Shown here piece by piece: positions 7,395-14,200 of a stretch of 17,632 nt of DNA. Source of the stretch: Eubacteriales bacterium. GTDB taxonomy: Bacteria; Bacillota_A; Clostridia; Christensenellales; Aristaeellaceae. The stretch covers positions 1 through 17,632 of the forward strand of contig JARKQG010000015.1 of NCBI GenBank assembly GCA_029974035.1, read 5' to 3'. A program made the position numbers and the translations under genes. Positions within the stretch are counted from its first letter, which is position 1, and each line of letters starts with the position of its first letter. A model generated the notes under the pieces. That model searched no databases and was not told where the DNA came from. It saw only the letters and a program-made list of their open reading frames with translations.

Positions 7395-7568
7395 GTTCAT
7401 GGCAATTCTCCCTGTGCGGGTCAATTATGGACGGCCGGATCATTTTCGGCTGATTGTCGTCGCAATTCAATCATAACCGATGGACCCGTCTCCCGCTCTA
7501 TTTTTCCCCTCCCTGTCCAACATGCATTGCAGTTCCGCGGTAAATATTCTTAAAATAAGCAGCTTTTC

Positions 7569-7597
7569 TTGACCTTAATTTTGACAGGTGCTATAAT
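7569..7597 (+). promoter_or_regulatory. Strong sigma-A type promoter for the flavin reductase gene
   Basis: TTGACC (7569-7574), a 17-base spacer, then TATAAT (7592-7597). The start codon follows 36 bases later, leaving a leader of about 28 bases. No operator-like repeat was noticed around it. Confidence 0.85.
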
Positions 7598-7632
7598 TTC
7601 GGTGGTCATAAAAATTACAGGAGATGTGACAA

Positions 7633-9405
7633 GTGCGGAAGACAATCGCGGCGATCCTAACGATCTTGATGTTGATGTCTGGTGTGGGTGTGGCGATGGC
7701 ATCCTCGATGGTTCCCGGAACCTATACCGCCACGGCGCAAGGTTTTGGCGGAGATATTACGCTGAGCGTTACTGTTGGCGCAGATGGCATCACAGGCATC
7801 GAAGTTGTGAATCATTCGGAAACCGAGGGGATCGGCGAGGCTGCGTTGCCGATCATGGTGGATAAAGCAATTAAGGCGCAGACCGCAAAGGTTGACGGCG
7901 TATCGGGCGCAACCATTACTTCTGCCGCCTTTATCGCCGCGCTCAAGGATGCGTTGACGCAGGCGGGCGTCGATGTGGATCAGATGGGCGAGGCTTCACA
8001 ATCAGCCGAAGCAAAAGAAGACGTCACACTCGATACGGACATTGTGGTCGTGGGTGGCGGCGCCGCCGGTTTAAGCGCAGCGCTGCGTGCGGCTCAACAA
8101 GGGAAGCAGGTTATTCTGCTTGAAAAGATGGCCGTGGTCGGCGGTGCAAGCGCCATGGCCGGTTCCGGAACGATGGCCACCGGAAGCGACTGGCAGAAGG
8201 AAGATGGCTTTGAAGATTCCCCCGAGAAGCTTAAGGCCGATCTAATGGCGAATGGCCATAATTACAATGACGAGGCAACGGTTGATATTTATGTCAATAG
8301 CGTTGCGGAGTCGTTCAACTGGCTTGTTTCCGCGGAAGGTGCCAATGTGCCCTATAATAGAACGGGCAAGCCCAGCCGAAGCTATTCGGGAGAAGGGCGC
8401 GGAGCGGGTGTTGTTTCCAGCCTTTCGAGCAGCTTCACAAACGCTGGCGGCACCTTGCTGACCAGCACGCCGGCAACGGAGCTGATTGTTGAAAACGGCG
8501 TCGTAAAGGGCGTTAAGGCATCGGGAGAAGACAAAGAGTATACCATCAACGCCAAGGCCGTCATTCTTGCCACCGGCGGGTTTGGAGCCAATGACGACAT
8601 GGTTCCGGATGAATACAAGAAATTCGTCTACGCGGGGCATGCGGGATCGAACGGCGACGGCATCGTGATGGCTAAGGCAGTCAACGCGGACTTGATCAAT
8701 ATGCAATTCGTCAATACGCAGCCCAATTCTATGATTTTGCCCAGCGGGTTGGGACAATACTGCAATCCCGGAGTAAATGGGGCGTATACGGCTTCCGGTG
8801 CCTTCCTCGTAAACCAGGACGGCGTGCGCTTTGCCAATGAGCAGGGGAACGCCTGGGATCTGATGCAGGAAATGAAGAAGAACGCCGCCCAGTATCTGGT
8901 CATGGATCAAGCCTCCTTTGATGCTTTCAATGAGGGTATGGTCAATTCCAAGATTTACACGATGGAAAATGTCGCCGAATGGCTGAAGAATGACGGCGAG
9001 GGGAATCCCTTTATGGTCACTGCTGCGACACTGGACGAGCTGGGCGCGAAGCTGGGCGTCGCAGAAGGCGTCCTGACGGAAACAGCAGCAGCATTTAATT
9101 CATATGCGGCAAAAGGCGAACCGGATGCTTTTGGTCGGACCATCGCGGCTCCCCTGAGTTCGGAAGGTCCGTATTATTCGTTGCAGATGTTTATCCGTTA
9201 TTATGCGACGCTGGGCGGATTGCATATCAACGAAAACATGGAGGTTATGAATGCTGATGGCCAACCTGTAAGCGGGCTTTACGCTGCCGGTGAAGTTGTC
9301 GGCGGACTTGAAGGGGATGTCTACATGGGCGCGACGCTGTTTGGATGGGCGGTTGCCAGCGGATATGACGCGGGAAATGCCGCTGTGGCCGCCATCAACG
9401 GATAA
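7633..9405 (+). CDS. Secreted FMN- and FAD-binding flavocytochrome-type reductase
   Basis: 590 residues from GTG, with AGGAG 9 bases upstream. A signal peptide (about 1-23, MRKTIAAILTILMLMSG, cleavage near AMA-SS) carries no lipobox Cys. Residues about 27-112 are an FMN-binding domain with SGATIT (91-96); in this family ApbE attaches FMN through the last Thr. Residues 134-590 are the FAD-dependent fumarate reductase-like domain: dinucleotide motif VVVGGGAAGLSAA (138-150), AVILATGGFGAN (309-320) and GLYAAGEVVGG (548-558). This matches the extracellular flavin reductases that let Gram-positive anaerobes respire small organic acceptors. The family positions HxTMGG and HGxNRLGGN are here YYATLGG (523-529) and LEGDVYMGAT, so the His and Arg that bind fumarate-like dicarboxylates appear absent; the acceptor is probably different. 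No ApbE or electron-transfer gene is in the window. It is a single-gene unit. Confidence 0.87.
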   Translation: MRKTIAAILTILMLMSGVGVAMASSMVPGTYTATAQGFGGDITLSVTVGADGITGIEVVNHSETEGIGEAALPIMVDKAIKAQTAKVDGVSGATITSAAFIAALKDALTQAGVDVDQMGEASQSAEAKEDVTLDTDIVVVGGGAAGLSAALRAAQQGKQVILLEKMAVVGGASAMAGSGTMATGSDWQKEDGFEDSPEKLKADLMANGHNYNDEATVDIYVNSVAESFNWLVSAEGANVPYNRTGKPSRSYSGEGRGAGVVSSLSSSFTNAGGTLLTSTPATELIVENGVVKGVKASGEDKEYTINAKAVILATGGFGANDDMVPDEYKKFVYAGHAGSNGDGIVMAKAVNADLINMQFVNTQPNSMILPSGLGQYCNPGVNGAYTASGAFLVNQDGVRFANEQGNAWDLMQEMKKNAAQYLVMDQASFDAFNEGMVNSKIYTMENVAEWLKNDGEGNPFMVTAATLDELGAKLGVAEGVLTETAAAFNSYAAKGEPDAFGRTIAAPLSSEGPYYSLQMFIRYYATLGGLHINENMEVMNADGQPVSGLYAAGEVVGGLEGDVYMGATLFGWAVASGYDAGNAAVAAING

Positions 9406-9419
9406 GGTGCGCACACATT

Positions 9420-9440
9420 AGGACGAGAGAGGTGCGTCCT
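9420..9440 (+). terminator. Weak terminator-like hairpin after the reductase gene
   Basis: AGGACG (9420-9425) and CGTCCT (9435-9440) pair around a 9-base loop, 15 bases after the stop codon, followed by TTCCGTATTTCC. The short stem and broken T-run make this tentative. Confidence 0.35.
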
Positions 9441-9477
9441 TCCGTATTTCCTTTGTAAAGAAAACTTCCCCGGGCGG

Positions 9478-9510
9478 TGTTCAGGGTTTTCTGTAAGAGC
9501 GGCTTCTGTG
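9478..9510 (+). repeat. IS256-like left-end sequence, copy 1
   Basis: Reads TGTTCA-ggg-TTTTCTGTAAGA-gCGG-CTTCTGTG. It matches the copy at 9583-9619 in the same orientation except for three GGG/AAA differences, one further base and a 4-base gap. The TGTTCAxxxTTTTCTGT pattern resembles the terminal repeats I recall from IS256-family elements of Gram-positive bacteria. Confidence 0.55.
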
Positions 9511-9582
9511 AGAAAGACAGTGATTTCTAGATTCTCGAAGCCCGAGGCGGTTGGGCAGCTACCGCCGAAGGCGGCTCGAGCC

Positions 9583-9619
9583 TGTTCAAAATTTTCTGTA
9601 AGATCGGACGCCTTCTGTG
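9583..9619 (+). repeat. IS256-like left-end sequence, copy 2
   Basis: Reads TGTTCA-aaa-TTTTCTGTAAGA-tCGGACGC-CTTCTGTG, in direct orientation with copy 1 and 105 bases from it. It lies immediately upstream of the ribosome site (ACAGGAGG, 9632-9639) and ATG of the transposase fragment, where an insertion-sequence left end is expected. Confidence 0.6.
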
Positions 9620-9650
9620 GAAGAATAAATACACAGGAGGCGTTTGTAGT

Positions 9651-9812
9651 ATGCCACGGAAAAGCAAGCACGCGATCCCGGAAGAGAAGAAAGCCTTATT
9701 GCTGTATCTGATCGATATTCTGCCACTCCGGCAAACCCTCCAACTGGGACAATTTCCGGCGGCGGAGCTGATCCGCCAAGGTTTTTCCGCCAAAAACCAA
9801 AAAAGATATTGA
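9651..9812 (+). pseudogene. N-terminal fragment of an IS256-family transposase
   Basis: A 53-codon frame starting MPRKSKHAIPEEKKALLLYL, which resembles the first about 24 residues of IS256/mutator transposases (charged head, then IPEEK and a helix). After that it departs from the family (RQTLQLGQFPAAELI...) and stops at 9810-9812. An intact transposase is about 400 residues with a DDE site, so only a stump remains; no right end was recognised. It has a good ribosome site (AGGAGG about 12 bases upstream). The TGA lies inside the -35 box of the next promoter, so the remnant directly abuts the downstream operon. The assignment is by resemblance and not certain. Confidence 0.5.
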
Positions 9813-9836
9813 CATATGCCCGAATCCGAGTACAAT
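9809..9836 (+). promoter_or_regulatory. Promoter of the Fe-S / NifX-like operon
   Basis: Consensus TTGACA (9809-9814), a 16-base spacer and TACAAT (9831-9836). It is the only clear promoter before the operon running to 14177. The start codon of the first gene is 44 bases downstream of the -10 box. Confidence 0.8.
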
Positions 9837-9861
9837 GGGGGTTGAAAAGGGCATATGCCCT
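9813..9861. promoter_or_regulatory. Duplicated CATATGCCC operator-like sites
   Basis: AGGGCATATGCCCT (9848-9861) is a perfect 14-base palindrome just downstream of the expected transcription start. A nine-base match, CATATGCCC, also lies at 9813-9821 overlapping the -35 box and spacer; the matching bases in the palindrome are 9852-9860, exactly 39 bases later. Two sites bracketing the -10 box on nearly the same helical face suggest a repressor that can block or loop this promoter. No cognate regulator is encoded beside it. Confidence 0.55.
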
Positions 9862-9879
9862 AAAAGGAGGTGAAGCGAT

Positions 9880-10158
9880 ATGCCAGGAAGAGACGGAACC
9901 GGACCGATGGGCGCGGGTTCCATGACGGGCAGAGGCTTGGGGCTTTGCGCAGGCGGCGCCGTGGGATACGGAACGGGGCGCGGCCCGGGATTGGGCCTGG
10001 GCTGGAGACGCGACCTGGGCTGCGGACGAGGGTTCGGAAGGCAGTTTGCCCCGGCGCAATGGCCGGACGACGTTTCTCAGAAGGATCTTCTCGCCCAGCA
10101 GAAGCGGGCGCTGGAGGACAGGCTTGAGGTCGTCAACAGACAGCTCGAATCCATGTAG
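9880..10158 (+). CDS. DUF5320 family small Gly-rich protein
   Basis: 92 residues. A very strong ribosome site (AAAAGGAGGTG) precedes the ATG by 9 bases. The opening MPGRDGTGPMGAGSMTGRG is the hallmark of DUF5320 proteins; a Gly/Arg-rich middle with two Cys (25, 48) follows, and the C-terminus (about 68-92, KDLLAQQKRALEDRLEVVN) is a short coiled coil. The family has no known biochemical role but is repeatedly found next to NifX/NifB-like and MinD-type ferredoxin ATPase genes in anaerobes, as here. It is the first gene of the operon, separated from the second by 170 bases that include a hairpin. Confidence 0.85.
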   Translation: MPGRDGTGPMGAGSMTGRGLGLCAGGAVGYGTGRGPGLGLGWRRDLGCGRGFGRQFAPAQWPDDVSQKDLLAQQKRALEDRLEVVNRQLESM

Positions 10159-10168
10159 CGGACGACAC

Positions 10169-10189
10169 GGGGAGGGCAATCCCCTCCCC
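10169..10189 (+). other. GC-rich hairpin between the first and second operon genes
   Basis: GGGGAGGG (10169-10176) and CCCTCCCC (10182-10189) form a perfect 8-base stem around a 5-base loop, 11 bases after the DUF5320 stop. No T-run follows, so full termination is unlikely. It could stabilise the 3' end of the first gene's message or lower read-through, letting DUF5320 be made in excess of the downstream proteins. Confidence 0.5.
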
Positions 10190-10328
10190 CATTCCCGCAT
10201 CGCAAGACTCCGCATTCGGCGCGCGACGCACATATGCGGAACAAGTCCGGCAAGCTGCCGGCCGTCCGAGCGGGCGCCGGATACCGGGCCGGCGTTGAAC
10301 CATCAAAAACCTGACGGGGAGAATTGCC

Positions 10329-10691
10329 ATGAAGATTATCGTTCCGGTCAACGAGGACAAGACGAGCGTCTGTCCTTCCTTTGGGCGCGCGCCCTATTTC
10401 AGCATGACGGACATGGAAAGTGGAAAATCCGAGATCGTTGAAAACGCGGCGGCCGCCGGCGAAGGCGGCGCGGGCATCCGCGCGGCGCAGACGGTTCTGG
10501 ACCTGGGCGCGGACGCGCTGATCGCCCAGCGCCTTGGAGAGAACGCGGCAAACGTGCTGAAGGCCGCGGGCGTCAGGCTCTACGGGCCGAAATTTGGCAG
10601 CGCGGAAGCCAACGTGGGCGCGCTCATGGCGGGCTCTCTGAAGCCGCTGACGGCCATCCACCCCGGATTTCATCACGGGGGCAACGAATGA
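10329..10691 (+). CDS. NifX/NifB-like dinitrogenase cofactor-binding domain protein
   Basis: 120 residues. The ATG follows GGGGAG by about 7 bases. It is a single dinitrogenase iron-molybdenum cofactor biosynthesis domain (PF02579 type): MKIIVPVNEDKTSVCPSFGR opening, TDMESGK..., and GIRAAQTVLDLGADALIAQRLGENAANVLKAAGV, then a His-rich tail (HPGFHHGGNE). Such small proteins bind or carry metal clusters; outside nitrogen fixation their clients are mostly unknown. No nif structural genes are present here. The stop overlaps the next start by ATGA, so it is tightly coupled to the first ferredoxin ATPase. Confidence 0.85.
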   Translation: MKIIVPVNEDKTSVCPSFGRAPYFSMTDMESGKSEIVENAAAAGEGGAGIRAAQTVLDLGADALIAQRLGENAANVLKAAGVRLYGPKFGSAEANVGALMAGSLKPLTAIHPGFHHGGNE

Positions 10692-11530
10692 AGATCGCCA
10701 TCCTCAGCGGCAAGGGCGGAACCGGAAAGACGTTCGTCGCGGTCAACCTCTCCGCGGTGGCCGGGCGCTGCGCATACCTGGATTGCGACGTGGAGGAGCC
10801 CAACGGACACCTGTTTCTCGATGTCGCCAACCCGTCCCGCGCGGAGGTATCGGTTTCCGTCCCGATTATTGATCCGGACAAGTGCCTGGGCTGCCGCGTC
10901 TGCGTCCAGTTTTGCCGCTTTGGCGCGCTGGCCTTCGTGAACAAAAAGCCGCTGCTGACACAATCGGTCTGCCACGCCTGCGGCGGGTGCGCATACCTGT
11001 GCCCCGTTGGGGCGATCGCGGAAGTACCCCGCGGGATCGGGCGGATCGAACGGGGCATGAGCGGCGACACGGAGGTGCGCACCGGCATTTTGAACCCCGG
11101 CGAAGTCAGCGGCGTTCCGATCATCCGCGAGCTTCTGTCCAGCGCGGACGGAGAATCCGGCGCCGTCTTCATCGATTGCCCGCCCGGCACGGCCTGCACG
11201 GCGATGGAATGCGTGCGCCGGGCCGATCTCTGTGTTCTGGTGGCGGAGCCCACCCAGTACGGAGCCCACAATCTGCAGATGGCGGACGAACTGTGCGAAA
11301 CGTTCCGGAAACCGCGGGTCGCGGTGCTCAATAAGACCCTGGAGGGCGTGGAAAACCCCTCCGAAGCCTTCTGCCATGCGCAGGGCATTCCGATTGCGGC
11401 GAAGATCCCCTTTGACGAGGAGGTGGGCAGACTGGCCGCCTTTGGCCTGGTCGCGGCGGAGCATCTGCCCTGGCTCCGGTCGCTGTTCACGGATCTTCTC
11501 GACCGGATCGGGAAGGAGGCCGCCCAATGA
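10688..11530 (+). CDS. MinD-type P-loop ATPase with inserted 2x[4Fe-4S] ferredoxin (first)
   Basis: 280 residues. Deviant Walker A GKGGTGKT at 8-15, LDCDVEEPN at 31-39, and the catalytic-region motif FIDCPPGT near 157. A ferredoxin domain is inserted after the first strands: cysteines 66, 69, 72, 76 and 95, 98, 101, 105, each in CxxCxxCxxxC spacing, enough for two [4Fe-4S] clusters. This is the COG1149 architecture, related to Mrp/NBP35 and NifH, in which ATP binding is coupled to cluster transfer or electron flow. It is cytoplasmic. It overlaps both neighbours by ATGA, and the next gene encodes a second member of the same family, suggesting a heterodimer. The ATPase and ferredoxin assignment is firm; the client is unknown. 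Confidence 0.9.
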   Translation: MKIAILSGKGGTGKTFVAVNLSAVAGRCAYLDCDVEEPNGHLFLDVANPSRAEVSVSVPIIDPDKCLGCRVCVQFCRFGALAFVNKKPLLTQSVCHACGGCAYLCPVGAIAEVPRGIGRIERGMSGDTEVRTGILNPGEVSGVPIIRELLSSADGESGAVFIDCPPGTACTAMECVRRADLCVLVAEPTQYGAHNLQMADELCETFRKPRVAVLNKTLEGVENPSEAFCHAQGIPIAAKIPFDEEVGRLAAFGLVAAEHLPWLRSLFTDLLDRIGKEAAQ

Positions 11531-12411
11531 AGCAGCTTCTTGTGCTCAGCGGGAAGGGCGGCACGGGAAAGACGACCGTCGCCAGCGCGCTGATCCGCCT
11601 CGCGGACGCAAAACGGTTTGCCGACTGCGACATTGACGCCCCCAACCTGCACCTTTCGGTGGACGTTCCGCCGGAAACATCGGAGGAGGCGTATTACGGC
11701 CTTCCGAGGGCCGCGATCCACCCGGATGTGTGCGACCAGTGCGGCCTTTGCGCCTCTCTGTGCCGGTTTCAGGCGATCCTCCGGGATGGGGATGGGCGCT
11801 ATCGGGTCGATCCCGCCGCATGCGAAGGCTGCGCGCTGTGCGAGATCGCCTGTGAATCGCGCGCGATTTCCATGCAGCCTGCGGTCACGGGCCGCCTGAC
11901 GGCCCATCGGGGCGGCGGCCGATTCTTCTCAACCGCACGGCTGCGCATGGGCGGCGGAAACTCGGGAAAGCTGGTCGCGGCGGTCAAAAAGCGGCTGCGG
12001 GACGCCGGGGACGCCGGTCAAATCGCGGTCATCGACGGGTCGCCCGGCATTGGCTGTCCGGTGATCGCCTCCGTCAGCGGGGTTGACCTGATGCTGATCG
12101 TGGCCGAGCCGACCCTCTCCGGGCTCAGCGACCTGGAGCGCATCCTCAAGACCGCCCGCCAATTGGGCGCGAGGTGCGCGGTCGCGGTCAACAAGGCGGA
12201 TGTCAACGAGCAAATCGCCGATGAAATCGAAGGATTCTGCAAAAAGGCGGAGCTTCCGTTCGTCGGCCGCATTCCGTACGATGCCCGCGCCGTGGAGGCG
12301 GTAAACGCCGGCACGGACGTCATCGCCTATGGCGGCGGGGCGGCGGAGGCAATCAAGGCGATGTATCCCCGGATCAAGGCATTGCTTGAGGAAGGCGGGG
12401 CGAACGCATGA
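11527..12411 (+). CDS. MinD-type P-loop ATPase with inserted 2x[4Fe-4S] ferredoxin (second)
   Basis: 294 residues. Walker A GKGGTGKTT at 9-17, ADCDIDAPN at 32-40, DGSPGIGCPV as the second nucleotide motif. Inserted ferredoxin cysteines are 69, 72, 75, 79 and 99, 102, 105, 109; the last cluster lacks the usual Pro after the fourth Cys (IACESRAI). It is the paralog of the preceding gene and is joined to it by an ATGA overlap; a second ATGA overlap joins it to the MBL-fold gene. Pairs of these ATPases commonly occur together in anaerobes and probably form a heterodimer, as NifH-like proteins dimerise. The inferred role is ATP-driven handling of Fe-S clusters or low-potential electrons for the IscU-like scaffold encoded two genes later. 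Confidence 0.9.
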   Translation: MKQLLVLSGKGGTGKTTVASALIRLADAKRFADCDIDAPNLHLSVDVPPETSEEAYYGLPRAAIHPDVCDQCGLCASLCRFQAILRDGDGRYRVDPAACEGCALCEIACESRAISMQPAVTGRLTAHRGGGRFFSTARLRMGGGNSGKLVAAVKKRLRDAGDAGQIAVIDGSPGIGCPVIASVSGVDLMLIVAEPTLSGLSDLERILKTARQLGARCAVAVNKADVNEQIADEIEGFCKKAELPFVGRIPYDARAVEAVNAGTDVIAYGGGAAEAIKAMYPRIKALLEEGGANA

Positions 12412-13232
12412 AGGTGCGCGTGTTGGTCGAGGATACCGTCTCCTCCGCGGAATACCGCGGTGAGCACGGCTTGAGTCTTTACATCGAAACGCAAAGGCAC
12501 AGGCTGCTCTTTGATTTTGGACAAAGCGCGCTGTTTTGCGACAACGCGGAAAAGATGGGCGTGGACGTGGGCAAAGTGGACACGGCGATCCTGTCCCACG
12601 GGCATTACGACCACGGCGGCGGCATGTCCGCGTTTTTGCGGCGCAACGAGCGCGCCGATGTACTGGTTCGGGCGCGCGCCTTCGATCCGCACCTGTCGGT
12701 CCGCGCGGGCGGGCAGATCGCGGACATCGGGTTGGATGCGGCGCTTGAGCATCATCCGCGGGTGAAGACGACGCACGCCGTACAGGTGCTGGACGACGAA
12801 CTGACGGTCTTTTCCGGGGTCCGGCGGGGCGCCCTCTGGCCACCCGCCAACCGGACGCTTCTCAGCGCCGCGTCGGGCGTCCGCGCGCCCGACGGCTTTT
12901 GCCACGAACAGAACCTGATCGTCACCGAAGACGGCGCGGATGTGCTGTTCACCGGCTGCGCCCATAACGGAATCGCGAGCATCCTCGAAGCGGCCTGCGC
13001 ACTGCGCGGCCGGCCGCCCCGCGCGGTGGTCGGCGGGTTTCACCTTGTTCTAAAGGAAGACCCCGACGGAGGGGACGCCGCGTTTGCCGCGCGGGTCGCG
13101 GAGGCGCTCAGGGCCTACGACGCCGACTTTTACACGGGCCATTGCACCGGCGCGGGCGGCGTCCGGCTGCTCGGGGCGATGATCGGCCCCCGCGTCCATC
13201 CCCTGGCAACGGGGCTGTCGTTTGTTCCATGA
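12408..13232 (+). CDS. MBL-fold metallo-hydrolase (COG1237-like)
   Basis: 274 residues. Metal-binding motif SHGHYDHGGG with HGHYDH at 64-69, then later family motifs FTGCAHNGI, GGFHL and YTGHCTG that provide further metal ligands. The pattern fits the COG1237 branch, sometimes labelled as dihydropterin or methanopterin-synthesis-like, but that reaction is not established for most members. It has no membrane segment. Its start overlaps the second ATPase by ATGA and its stop lies 21 bases before the IscU fusion, so it belongs to the operon. MBL proteins of this branch often accompany COG1149 ATPases in anaerobes; the substrate is unknown. Confidence 0.88.
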   Translation: MKVRVLVEDTVSSAEYRGEHGLSLYIETQRHRLLFDFGQSALFCDNAEKMGVDVGKVDTAILSHGHYDHGGGMSAFLRRNERADVLVRARAFDPHLSVRAGGQIADIGLDAALEHHPRVKTTHAVQVLDDELTVFSGVRRGALWPPANRTLLSAASGVRAPDGFCHEQNLIVTEDGADVLFTGCAHNGIASILEAACALRGRPPRAVVGGFHLVLKEDPDGGDAAFAARVAEALRAYDADFYTGHCTGAGGVRLLGAMIGPRVHPLATGLSFVP

Positions 13233-13253
13233 CAAAAAGATGGAGGGACCTGC

Positions 13254-14177
13254 ATGGTCCTCGCGATACCCGATAGAAAAGCGCCGGAAGGGGCGGCCGG
13301 GGGCGCGGAGCCTTTTACGGATCAGGTGCTCGATCATTTTTCCCATCCGCGCAATGTCGGCGCGCTTGCGCATCCGGATGCCGTCGGGACATTCGGCGAC
13401 CCGGCTTGCGGCGATTTTCTCGAATTGCACCTTGAAATCCGCGGCAACGTCATCACCGACGCGCGCTTCAGGGTGCGGGGGTGCGTGGCGGCCATCGCCA
13501 CCAGCAGCATGACGACGGTTCTGATCAAGGGCAAAACCCTCGAAGAAGCGTCCCGCGTGACCGACCGTGCCATCGCGGAGGCGTTGGGGGGCCTGCCGCC
13601 CCGCAAGCTGCACTGCTCCATTCTGGGCGCGACGGCCGTGAAAAACGCCGTCGCCGATTACCGCACAAGGTGTGAAAGGGGACCCGGTATGAAAAAGCAA
13701 GCTTCCGGCAGATCCTGTCTGCAGCCAACGCCCAGGGTTCTGGTTTCCTGCCGCGACCGGGAAGGGCGCGACAACGCGCTGGCGGTCGCCTACTGCTGTA
13801 ATTGCAGCTATGATCCTCCGATGGTGATGGTGGGCATCGTGCCCAGCCGGTTTTCGCACCCGATCATAAAGGAAACCGGATGCTTCGTGGTGAACCTGGT
13901 GCCAAAGGCCTGTGCCCCAACCTTTTTTGAGCTTGGAAAGCGCAGCGGGCGGGACGGGGACAAGCTCGCGGCCCTTTGCGTAAAGACGGAAAACGGCGTC
14001 AAAGTCAACGCGCCGCTTTTGAGCGATTGCCCGGTGAATATTGAGTGCACCGTGGTGGATTCCATCCGGACCGGCTCCCACGAGATGTTCGTAGGGCGCG
14101 TGGAGTACGTGCACGCAGACCCGGCGCTGGTCGATGAGGACGGCACCATCGATTTTTCTCGGCTGGATCTTTTGTAG
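13254..14177 (+). CDS. IscU/NifU-like scaffold fused to a flavin reductase domain
   Basis: 307 residues. The ATG follows GGAGGG by 6 bases. Residues about 20-140 are an IscU-type Fe-S scaffold opening FTDQVLDHFSHPRNVG, with all three cluster cysteines and the conserved Asp: DPACGD (Cys52, Asp54), RGCVAAIATSS (Cys77) and LHCSILGA (Cys121). Residues about 158-307 are a flavoredoxin-like flavin reductase domain (RVLVSCRDREGRDNALAVAY, PPMVMVGIVPSRFSH, GCFVVNLV, ECTVVDSIRTGSHEMFVGRV), which binds FMN. The two are normally separate proteins. An internal ATG at residue 146 (position 13689), with AAAGGGG 7 bases upstream, sits exactly at the domain border, so a free flavin reductase may also be made. 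It is the last gene of the operon. I infer flavin-linked electrons for cluster assembly or reductive release. Confidence 0.85.
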   Translation: MVLAIPDRKAPEGAAGGAEPFTDQVLDHFSHPRNVGALAHPDAVGTFGDPACGDFLELHLEIRGNVITDARFRVRGCVAAIATSSMTTVLIKGKTLEEASRVTDRAIAEALGGLPPRKLHCSILGATAVKNAVADYRTRCERGPGMKKQASGRSCLQPTPRVLVSCRDREGRDNALAVAYCCNCSYDPPMVMVGIVPSRFSHPIIKETGCFVVNLVPKACAPTFFELGKRSGRDGDKLAALCVKTENGVKVNAPLLSDCPVNIECTVVDSIRTGSHEMFVGRVEYVHADPALVDEDGTIDFSRLDLL

Positions 14178-14200
14178 CCCTCCGAACGGCGCGCAGGCGC

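Noticed and set aside
9880..14177. Nitrogen fixation cluster
   Set aside because: A NifX-like and an IscU/NifU-like domain are present, but no nifHDK, nifB radical-SAM or nifE/N genes; these families are widespread outside nitrogen fixation.
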